From the NCBI GenBank assembly GCA_035771165.1, contig JAWNZC010000408.1, positions 1,178,001 through 1,242,000 of the forward strand: a stretch of DNA of 64,000 nucleotides, given 5' to 3'. Position 1 is the first letter of the stretch, and the number at the start of each line of letters is the position of its first letter. The stretch comes from Paragorgia papillata (taxonomy: Eukaryota; Cnidaria; Anthozoa; Scleralcyonacea; Coralliidae). The notes under the pieces were generated by a model that searched no databases, had not been told where the DNA came from, and worked only from the letters and a program-made list of their open reading frames with translations. Below are positions 53,015 through 61,209 of this stretch, in pieces. The translations under genes and the position numbers were made by a program.

Positions 53015-53145
53015 ATAGTTTTACCTTAAAGTCTTCGCTACCAGAGGTTTCACCCTAAACGGGATCATCAGGCGTTTAGGATCCCTTTAGGGTGAAACCT
53101 CTGGTAGCGAAGACTTTAAGGTAAAACTACACTTCATACTTTGTA
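53015..53145. repeat. Palindrome with CTGATGA...GAAAC arms
   Basis: AAAGTCTTCGCTACCAGAGG...and its mirror CCTCTGGTAGCGAAGACTTT. On the - strand CTGATGA (53071-53065), CCC/GGG, GAAAC (53051-53047) occur in order, but stem I does not pair and the stem III ends are not self-complementary (ACCT). So this is hammerhead-like at most. Confidence 0.55.
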
Positions 53146-53203
53146 TTTTGCTCTATCTATATATGGTATTGAGCACTCTCTAACATTTCGTGAACCAAAA
53201 CTC

Positions 53204-54240
53204 ACTTATATATATATATATATATACTGTATAATGTATATGTACTATTTACAGAATGAGTGGCCATTCTGTATTGGGGGTATATAAACATGAGGTGAAG
53301 CCAAGTACCTGTATGTATCCCGTACAGAACGGACACAAATTCTCTAAATTACTTCTAAAACACGTTTTAAGTTACATCATGTTAAGAGCTGATAAACCTT
53401 CGAGGTAAGGTTTAATAGGCTACGATTAATAAATTAGTGATGCGCTTTGATTTAGCATTAGTCCTACATTTTATATTCTAAGTGATGTACCATAAATAAC
53501 CATTCTGATCATCACTTGTTTTTCAACAAATGTTGTTGTTCACCAAATGTTTGCATCTTCATTTTGTATGAGGATGCTACCAGCGTACCTCACTCAAGAT
53601 AGTTGAAATCAAAGTGTCTGTACACTATAAATTGTTACAGAACTGATAAAACAGTTCTGTACATTGATTAAACCTCTGAATTTATTTATATATACATGTA
53701 AATAGTATACAGACTGTCAGTAGAGGCATAAAATTTTAATAACACTGTAAATTTCAGTCAAATCTTCTCAGTTCTGTCTCCGAAACATCCACAAGAAGAA
53801 TAAAATAGTCTGGCTAAAATAAACGTACATTTCCTACTTTTGTTAAACAGTTCTGTATCACATTTAGAGGCATGAATGATATTTCAGTTCTGTTTCGGGA
53901 TCGGGGGTGAACAGACATTGATTTAAACCTCTGAATTTTTCCTCATGAATTATTAATGAGTTTCAGAAATATATTTATATATACATGTAAATAGTGTATA
54001 CAGACTGTCAGTAGAGGCAAGAGTAAAATTTTAATAACACTTGTAAATTTCAGTCAAAATCTTCCTCAGTTCTGTCTCCGAAACATCCACAAGAAGAATA
54101 AAATAGTCTGGCTTAAAATAAACGTACATTTCCTACACAGACGCTTCAGTACTATAAAAAATGCTTTTATAAGCTTAATACCTGTATAAAAACATTTGTT
54201 CCGAGGCGATACTCAATATTTTCCGACGCCAAGTCATCCG
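53204..54240. other. Intergenic with a ~165-bp direct duplication
   Basis: (TA)n at 53204-53226. 53680-53840 and 53968-54136 are near-identical direct repeats (ATACAGACTGTCAGTAGAGG, CTGTCTCCGAAACATCCACA). No gene. Confidence 0.6.
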
Positions 54241-54676
54241 AGGAGGTCAACGTTTGTCGTTTGGAGGAAAGCGCTATTCTAAATTGATCAATTTTTACTC
54301 TCTGTTATGCACAAACCACTGTCCCCTAGATAGCAGACAAACTCGAAATTTTTCTTCACCAGAAATCCCTCGAGAGTGGACAAGAGTCAAGAAAACTGAC
54401 GAAGGCACCATATTGATAACCTTCGAACCATATATGGTAGGGGTGCTCTCGTGTATAGGGGTCTTCTCGTGCGGTCCTCTCGTGCAAGTGGCACTGCCAA
54501 CCCCTGCTCCGGAAGGAAGCTAAACGCTCGGGCCTCGGGTTTCCTTCGGCGCCGTAACCCGCGCCTGCGATACGCTAATGATATATACCGCATTATTCAA
54601 AATGGCTGAATATAAATAAGGAACTCCGAACAAAGAGGAAGAAACACAGGTCAGTCTGGCGTGCTCCCTTGCATAG

Positions 54677-55426
54677 ATGGCAGCTGTTCAACTTCAAGGT
54701 TCGATACTTATAACCGGGGCTAATCGACCTCGTGGCATTGGATTTGCTTTGGTAAAGCATCTTTTAGGACTTCCAGTCGCCCCTAAACACATATTTGCCA
54801 CTTGCCGATCGTTGAAAGCGGAGAATGCTCAGGAGTTGAGAGAATTGGCTGAGAAAAATCCCACCTTGCATCTGATCGAACTCGACGTGACACAAACGTC
54901 GCAGTTACCAGAAATAGGAGAGAAGGTCAGTAACGTTTTGGGGGAATTCGGATTGAACGTTTTGATCAATAATGCTGGAGTGTTTTATCCACAGTCACTT
55001 CAGGATGTTACTGTAGAATCCATGATGAAATCTTACGAGGCCAACACTGTTGGTCCTCTGATGATCACAAAGCAATTTCTCCCTCTTTTGAAGAAAGCTG
55101 CGTTGCAAACGATGACCGCGATTATCGTAAATATTTCATCGCTAACAGCGTCGATTGACGACAACGGTATCGGAGGATTCTATCCTTCACGTTCTTCGAA
55201 AGTTGCCTTAAATATGGTGACCAAGTCACTAAGTATCGATTTGGCTCAGGATGGAATAATTGCCGTGTGTGTTAACCCTGGTTGGGTTAAAACTGACCTG
55301 GGCGGGGAAGGTGGTAAAATTACAAGCTCAGAAAGTGCTGCCAGCTTAATTAAAGTCATTGGCTCACTGGATAAAAGTAGCAGTGGATGTTTCTTTAACT
55401 ACGATGGGAAAGTTTTGCCATGGTAA
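54677..55426 (+). CDS. Short-chain dehydrogenase/reductase, sniffer / C-factor type, Tyr-to-Ser in YxxxK
   Basis: A 249-aa, single-exon SDR, near the family's usual length. Rossmann NADP(H) site TGANRPRGIG (residues 13-22); DVT at 70-72, which contacts adenine; NNAG at 98-101; N123 in EANTVG; Ser159 in ISSLTASI; Lys175 in SRSSK; PGWVKTDLGG at 201-210. Relatives include Drosophila sniffer (a carbonyl reductase) and bacterial C-factor. In intact members the segment is YPYRxSK; here it is YPSRSSK, so the catalytic Tyr (position 171) is Ser. Tyr169 is two residues away and cannot simply replace it. The rest is well conserved and the frame is open, so it is either an enzyme with altered chemistry or an NADP(H)-binding pseudoenzyme. 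Candidate poly(A) signal ATTAAA at 55486. The upstream sequence recurs inverted at 39.55-39.80 kb. Confidence 0.88.
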   Translation: MAAVQLQGSILITGANRPRGIGFALVKHLLGLPVAPKHIFATCRSLKAENAQELRELAEKNPTLHLIELDVTQTSQLPEIGEKVSNVLGEFGLNVLINNAGVFYPQSLQDVTVESMMKSYEANTVGPLMITKQFLPLLKKAALQTMTAIIVNISSLTASIDDNGIGGFYPSRSSKVALNMVTKSLSIDLAQDGIIAVCVNPGWVKTDLGGEGGKITSSESAASLIKVIGSLDKSSSGCFFNYDGKVLPW

Positions 55427-55499
55427 AGCTTTAACAATGTACAACATGTAAGGCATGTTAAACATAGTTTAAAAAAATTAAAATTATTAAATTGATTGA

Positions 55500-55800
55500 C
55501 TTTATGGCTGCTCGTGTTTATATAGCCTATCAATGCAAACACAAGAATGAGTTGGGAGAATTTGAAAGTGAATGTGAACCCGAGCTGTAGGAGAGTGTTT
55601 ACATATTAAGTACTTTCAAATTCTTTCAAACTTACTTGAGTGTTTGCCTTATGTTATATAAACACATCATGTCCATTTTTTTATGAAATAAGCTTAAGAA
55701 ATGTGCTGTAATGTCAAAAAGGTCTTTACATAGTCTCATGATATAAATATGGTAACTGACCAATCACAGTTTGTGTAAGATGCAATGAACCTATTTTATA
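55500..55800. repeat. MITE, diverged copy of 47.68-47.97 kb
   Basis: GCTCGTGTTTATATAGCCT, GAGTTGGGAGAATT and GACCAATCACAG in the same order as at 47.7 kb. The palindrome has decayed. It lies directly after the SDR gene and may include its 3' end. Confidence 0.7.
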
Positions 55801-55806
55801 ATACTT

Positions 55807-56555
55807 TTTAGTATAAATTTACAAGTTTATAATGCAAATCCTCAAATTTCATTGGCTATTGCAGGAGTTTATAATTGGTGATATAAACCTCTGGGATAAA
55901 CCAATGAAAGTCATTCTTTTAAAAAAATTGACCAATGACAAAATGCGTAGTATAGCATGAACAGTGATCATTAGAGCCAGCGGTTCTGTTAAGCAACAAT
56001 GGCGCTGAAATTATAATGGAGTGGGCAAATGAAAGAAGAAATTGGACATTTAGGCGAAGCAATACATTCTACAGAAAACAAAAACGGCACAAAATGGTTA
56101 GAATGGAAATTAGTAATGGTAAGATTGTTAAATTGTTTATCTGTGTTCATTTAAAACGAAATAACTGCAAACAAAACACATTTCAAAATTACGCTAGCTG
56201 TTGACAAGATTTCATGATGTAAACTATATGCTAAATTGAATGTTTCTTTCAACTTTTTGTCACTTTTACAAAACAAATGAGTGGATATATATTGTTTCAA
56301 TATTGTACATGAAAATCCATGCTAAATTATGCAAGAAAACTTTTCGTTTCCATCAATTACTGTACGGGCCAAGCAGATGTCCGAAATGACTGTTGAACGT
56401 TTGTTGTTGGCTGTTACAAAATGTATTAAACGAGCCTCAAAGAATATGTTATGGTTGAGAATTTATTTAACTTTTGTTGGTAAATTTATACTAAAACAAT
56501 TAGACAACTTGCCCTCGTTTTCTATGAGCGAATCGGGCTCGTTGTCTAATTGTTA
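55807..56555 (+). repeat. Hairpin-tailed dispersed repeat, copy 3
   Basis: AGTATAAATTTACAAGTTTA to the hairpin ATTAGACAAC...GTTGTCTAAT. It retains an open second segment, 56329-56556 (FPSITVRAKQMSEMTVERLL, then LAVTKCIKRASKNMLWLRIY), matching the same frame in copy 2. The shared amino acids across copies suggest descent from a coding sequence, but no family is recognised. Confidence 0.65.
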
Positions 56556-57770
56556 AATAGAAGTAACCTGAAAGGTGTGTATATGGAGGTGAGTCAGCCT
56601 GGGTAAACTTTACTAGAGATGGTTTTCATTTGTGTTACCAGTAATATAAGAAAGCTTGCTTAGCTGGACTGGTTTCTTGCCATTTGCTAACTGTGTAATT
56701 TAGTAGTTTCGCCAAAACACAGAATCTTATTGCTTAACCTTTTGAATACCAAAGGTTCTTACTTGATGAGTAAAATAATCTGGCATTAGACAGCGTAAAA
56801 TAGCAAAAGGGCTGGTTTTGGCCATCCTGGCAGTGAAAAGGTTAAAGCTACATACAAATGTTCATCTCACAATTTCTGCTATGTTCATGCAGTATGCATG
56901 AACATAGCAGAAATTGTGAGATGAACATTTGTCAAAAGGCTGATCAGAAAAAATGCATAATTATACATTTAGCTTTTGGTGCCAACCCTAGTAAGTGAGC
57001 CAGCCTGGTCAATAATGTCGATTATAGTCGTAAAAACGATTGAATAGGTTCAGACAAACAAGCACACACATCTCTATTAAAAGTACTTGGATCTTTTTAT
57101 TAGTCATAGGCTAAGTAAAAAAATTCAATTTAGATTCTCTATATGTCATGATTTGTTTTCTTTTTTTCAATTTAGCCAGCAGAACCTATATATTACTGTA
57201 CATACAGGTTCTGTGTAGTCGTGTGGAAAACAGTTGTTTGAAATGTATAAATACATTCACCATAGACTACAAGTTGGTTTAGATAATGATTGTGAATATT
57301 TCTTAGAATTGCCCAGTTTTGTGTTAATCAACTTGTTTGTCTAAGACATTTTGTTCTGCATCATGAATGACCTCTTTGTTCCAGGGGTTAAAATGTTGGT
57401 AGTCCAGTAGCCCCAGGCAACCAAATTCCTAGTTCAGTTCAAAACCCATTTCATTTGCCAGTTGCCACCACAAATAAAAATTTGCTAAGGTCACATTTAT
57501 GAATAAAATTAAACTTTAACAACTTCAAGTTTAATAGATGGAGTTATTTGAAGTTCAAATTATTGTTTACCAAAATTTCGAACAAACGAAAACTGATCAA
57601 TGAAATGTTTTCCACTATCGATCTGTTTCGATTTTAACATGGCAGTGCATGGATGAAACTCATACCTCGTAATTTTATTAATATTTAACTAGAAGGGGCT
57701 GGATTATTCTTGTATCGTTTCTTTAAAATTAACGAGACAGAGATTCTAGGGGGAAAACGTAATTTTGTTA
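56556..57770. other. Intergenic with a TTAACC MITE and a 79-bp hairpin
   Basis: 56736-56847 is the third copy of the TTAACC-type MITE. A perfect hairpin is at 56854-56932 (listed separately). 56933-57770 has no gene or clear repeat. Confidence 0.5.
56854..56932. repeat. 79-bp perfect palindrome, 38-bp arms, 3-nt loop
   Basis: The left arm 56854-56891 (ACAAATGTTCATCTCACAAT..., ending TTCATGCA) and right arm 56895-56932 (TGCATGAA..., ending GAACATTTGT) are exact complements around GTA. No mismatch was found over 38 pairs, unlike the other, decayed palindromes in this window. Confidence 0.92.
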
Positions 57771-57830
57771 AAAACATCAAAGCCCAGACAATTGCTTTGA
57801 AAAGCCCGTAACATAGAAGAAATGGGAAAT
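57771..57830. repeat. Fragment shared (inverted) with 60.61-60.66 kb
   Basis: ATCAAAGCCCAGACAATTGC and AAAAGCCCGTAACATAGAAG are the reverse complement of 60607-60660. At 60.6 kb this sequence directly adjoins a hammerhead pair. Confidence 0.7.
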
Positions 57831-57840
57831 ATGATAAGAG

Positions 57841-57953
57841 ATTATTAACCGAGAACGAGGTCTGTACGGGAAAATATCAGACCGACGTCTTGATAGACCG
57901 AAGTCTGATATTTTCCCGTACAGACCGAGTAAACGAGGTTAATAAAGCGTTTA
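57841..57953. repeat. Palindromic MITE (GTCTGTAC family)
   Basis: ATTATTAACCGAGAACGAGG, GTCTGTACGGGAAAATATCA and their mirror around a GACGTCTTGATAGACCGAAG loop. Related to 32057-32229. Confidence 0.75.
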
Positions 57954-58402
57954 TTATATTTCAAGTTTTTCGATAATTATTGTATCAAACTTAGTGTGAA
58001 AACCTTAGAAATTTACGCGAGCAAAATCAACATCCCGGACAGCGGTCCGGATGCGGAAAAAGACGGACCGTGGTCCGGATACGCATTTTTACGGACCGTG
58101 CGTTGACCAATCAGAACTCCGGATATTACAAAGCCATACTAGAAATACATGAATGCAACAACCCCTCGCCCGCTTTTATTAAATGCTTTTTTGAAACACC
58201 ACCCACCCACCCTGGTTAAAATAAGCACACTTGATATACAGCCAATATATAAAAACAAACAGATATAAAAACTTACTTATTTTTATCAACATTTGTACCT
58301 AGCGGTACAGGAGAAGTAACAATAGGACTCTAGGTCCCTTACAAAACAAATGATAATCCTCAAGATAATTCTATAATTGAAATATAGTAACTTATGTTAG
58401 AT

Positions 58403-58475
58403 ATACTGCCGAAACAGAGAACGTAGGAATCTAACGTTTCGAGCGAAGGCCCTTCGTCAGAGAGAAACGTAGAGA
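58403..58475 (-). ncRNA. Hammerhead-like ribozyme motif
   Basis: On the - strand: TCT, CTGACGA (58460-58454), A, stem II GGGC-CTTC-GCTC, GAAAC (58440-58436), GTT, AGA. Stem I is TCT/AGA and stem II has four pairs. ACGT gives the self-complementary minimal stem III, and GUU is an allowed cleavage triplet. One extra base lies between CUGANGA and stem II. The neighbouring 58476-58770 is AT-rich and carries no RT. Confidence 0.55.
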
Positions 58476-59406
58476 GTGTAAACAAACAATAAGCTTTTAT
58501 ACGAAAGGTAATCATGTGACCAAAAATAAGCCAATCAGATAAAACTGACAATAACAAATTGATAACGAGATGCGAAAAATTAGCCAATCAAAGCAAAATG
58601 ACAATAACAAATAGATAATGAGATGCGAAAGACATTTGCTATTCATACCGTCGATGAGTAAAAAGGAGGGGGTGTAAAGAGGATGAGCGAGAGTAAAAAT
58701 AGATAAATTAATAAAGTGAAAACGCTGTTTATGTCCGCCCTTGCTGAACAGAAACAACGTCTTCAGAGGTGTTAAATAAAAGAAAAACGTTCGTTGAGTC
58801 CGTGAGGATGAATGGTACCAATTTTGAAAATGAGATGCTTTTCTAGTCTTTTGCGGCTGACATTACCGCCAGAAATGGGTGGATGGCACAAACTTTCATG
58901 TCTGAAATACAATGGTTGGCAAAAAAGCCAAACGTACATTTCATTATTAAATCCTGGTTGTACAAAATATGTTTTTAGGAGGTTTCAAAAGGGATTATTT
59001 TTTAACAAGCTTTAAATGGCTTCCCCTATATGCATACATGTTTTGCAAAGGCAGAATTAAATGTCGACAGCTCAAAAATTACATTTACAATAGAGTCCGA
59101 GATAAAAACAATTCGGTAGAATCGGATTATAGAAAGAAGTTTTAAACAGACAACGTTTCAGTCGAAAATTTGGAAATACAGCAAAAAAATCGCCAAAGCC
59201 CATGAGTATTTAATAATAAAAGGTGCATGCAATGCCAATGAAAAACATCACGTCTACATAAGCTTATAAAGGTAGTGTTTTAAGTTAGCTTTTTAGTTAA
59301 GCTGATTTATGGTTTGGACGAGCAAAGGGAAAGCACGAAAACGTGAAGCTGTATATTGTTTAGGTTAAGCGAAAACTTGAAAACAACAAGAATCCTACCG
59401 TTAACT
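58476..59406. other. Intergenic, possible retroelement UTR
   Basis: Continues from the hammerhead unit. Two ~60-bp direct repeats (GATAACGAGATGCGAAAAATTAGCCAATCA-like, near 58560 and 58612; quoted in part). No coding domain was found. Confidence 0.4.
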
Positions 59407-59410
59407 TTAA

Positions 59411-60037
59411 GGTGGCTCCATACAGTTTCTTGAAAAATGGAAAATACAAGTTTGAGAGTCCAAAACACGTACATGAACTATTCGGAAAAAGAATAAAACT
59501 AAATGTTATGCATAATTAAACAGTCTGACAATCAAAAACTGTTACCAAATAAATAGCAACAGTTGTTGCTATGGCAACAATGACGTTTCAAAATGGCTGC
59601 CAAACTAATTTAATTCGAAAAAAACTTTGGTGACCCCCAACTTTTTTTTCATTAAAACGTTTCTTGAAGTATGAGTAATCAATAGGCCGATTTAAAAAAA
59701 ATTCTGTAGAACGAATAATTTTTGGGGGGAAAAACAAGTTTGTTAATTTTTTAAAAAATTTCGTTCTACAGAATTTTTTTTAAATCGGTCTATTGATAAC
59801 TCACACTTCAAGGAAAGTTTTAATCAAAAAAAAATTGGAGGTCACCAAAGTTTTTCCCGAATTAAATTAGTTTGAAGGATTTGGCAGCCATTTTGAAACG
59901 TCATTGTTGCCATAGCAACAACTGTTGCTATTTATTTGGTAGCAGTTTTTGATTGTCAGACTGTTTAACTATGCATAACATTTAGTTTTCTCTCAAACTT
60001 GTATTTTCCATTTTTCAAGAAACTGTACGGAGCCACC
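59411..60037. mobile_element. 627-bp palindromic MITE, TTAA target site
   Basis: GGTGGCTCCATACAGTTTCT and AGAAACTGTACGGAGCCACC lie between TTAA (59407-59410) and TTAA (60038-60041). The arms pair for about 300 bp (ACAGTTGTTGCTATGGCAAC, AATGACGTTTCAAAATGGC). The central loop is only about 25 bases. Kolobok or piggyBac transposases could mobilise it; its ends differ from the Kolobok element at 10266, so that enzyme is not an obvious source. Confidence 0.85.
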
Positions 60038-60041
60038 TTAA

Positions 60042-60298
60042 AATGATTTGACCACGGAGGCACGGAGTGACTACAAACACTGCAGATCGAGTTTGTGTTT
60101 GTTTACCATACGGCGTTTGGTTTCTTCAAGTTCTCTGGTTTATTCAGATATATTAAACGGGTTGTTTGTATCCTTTTCTTCGTGCTCCATTTCGTTTCGT
60201 TTAAATAAACGAAAGCAAAATACTATTTGTATGAGAGTTTATAGTTTTCGTCGCTATATAGTCACCAACTATTCTTACCGCGTGACACAGTACCAAAC

Positions 60299-60329
<31 letters not shown>

Positions 60330-60460
60330 TATTTCCCAGATTTCGTCTCCCTCGCTTTTTCTACACGCGTGTAAAGTGGACTACACGCATGTCGAGATTA
60401 GCCACCCTCACCGGGCTCCGGGCCTTCGGCCCTGCGCCCGGGCTCGGGGATAATAAAAAT
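60042..60460. other. Intergenic with (TA)n and a fragment shared with 27.45-27.56 kb
   Basis: (TA)n at 60298-60324. 60365-60450 (ACGCATGTCGAGATTAGC, GGGCTCCGGGCCTTCGGCCC) is a reverse-complement relative of 27454-27540. No gene. Confidence 0.5.
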
Positions 60461-60467
60461 GTTTATT

Positions 60468-60512
60468 GTACTAACGTTTCTTCGCTACATGCAACATCTT
60501 CAGAGTGTTTAA
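60468..60512 (-). ncRNA. Hammerhead-like motif, left of an inverted pair
   Basis: On the - strand: ACT, CTGAAGA (60503-60497), T, stem II GTTGC-ATGTA-GCGA, A, GAAAC (60480-60476), GTT, AGT. One stem II pair is lost compared with the + copy. Confidence 0.55.
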
Positions 60513-60544
60513 ATTATTACAAATACATAGACTATATATACGTA

Positions 60545-60585
60545 AGACTCTGAAGATGTTGCATGTAGCGACGAAACGTTAGTTC
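60545..60585 (+). ncRNA. Hammerhead-like ribozyme motif, right of an inverted pair
   Basis: GACT, CTGAAGA (60550-60556), T, stem II GTTGC-ATGTA-GCGAC (five pairs), GAAAC (60573-60577), GTT, AGTT. Stem I GACT/AGTT has four pairs. ACGT gives a palindromic stem III. An extra T lies between the core and stem II, as in the other families here. Together with 60607-60660 this looks like the terminal repeat of a lost Penelope-like element. Confidence 0.6.
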
Positions 60586-60660
60586 AATAAATATTTTCAT
60601 TTTTTTCATTTCTTTTATGTTATGGGCTTTTTCAAAGTAATTGTCTGGGCTTTGATATTT

Positions 60661-61200
60661 AAAAAAAAAATCAGAAAGGGATGTATCGTCATGTAGAATG
60701 GGACATGAACCGTACAAAGTACAAAATGGGAGGTAAAGGATTAATATATAAAGGATTAAATGGATGTATATATAAATGCAATAAATATTGCATTTAAAAA
60801 TGACTAAACAATACCTAAAAAATGGAACATTATACTGGACCGCCAAAATTGTGCAGGTCAACCAGATTATTTTTAGGATGTTGATTCATGTCTTGCTAAT
60901 AATGGTTAGGGTTAGAATTAAGTTTGTGATTAGGATTAGTTTAGTGAGACATGAATCTTTTTTTTAATTTCTACTTTTGCGTGCCGTTCTTAGGACCTTT
61001 TTCAATTTCATCAGAAAAAGTTTGTTCATCTTGTGGCAATGCGTATAGTAACTATAGACTGTATATAACACTTCAACAATTACTCTTCTTCATGGGTTAA
61101 ACGGTGATTAGAGTTGTGCCTGATTGAGTATTGTTCCCATAATCGAAATTTTGCATTAACAATTATAAGCGATTGATCAACAATAACAACAGTTAAGATA
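60661..61200. other. Intergenic
   Basis: No gene recognised; the AT-rich - strand frame at 60861-60532 has no domain. Confidence 0.4.
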
Positions 61201-61209
61201 GATTCGCTG

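Noticed and set aside
53040..53076. Hammerhead ribozyme in the 53.0-53.15 kb palindrome
   Set aside because: CTGATGA and GAAAC are present, but stem I does not pair and the residues around the expected cleavage site (ACCUC) cannot form stem III, so I kept it only as a palindrome.
58512..58757. Possible GIY-YIG or RT remnants beside the 58.4 kb hammerhead
   Set aside because: The short - strand frames are AT-driven and hydrophobic with none of the RT or GIY-YIG motifs.
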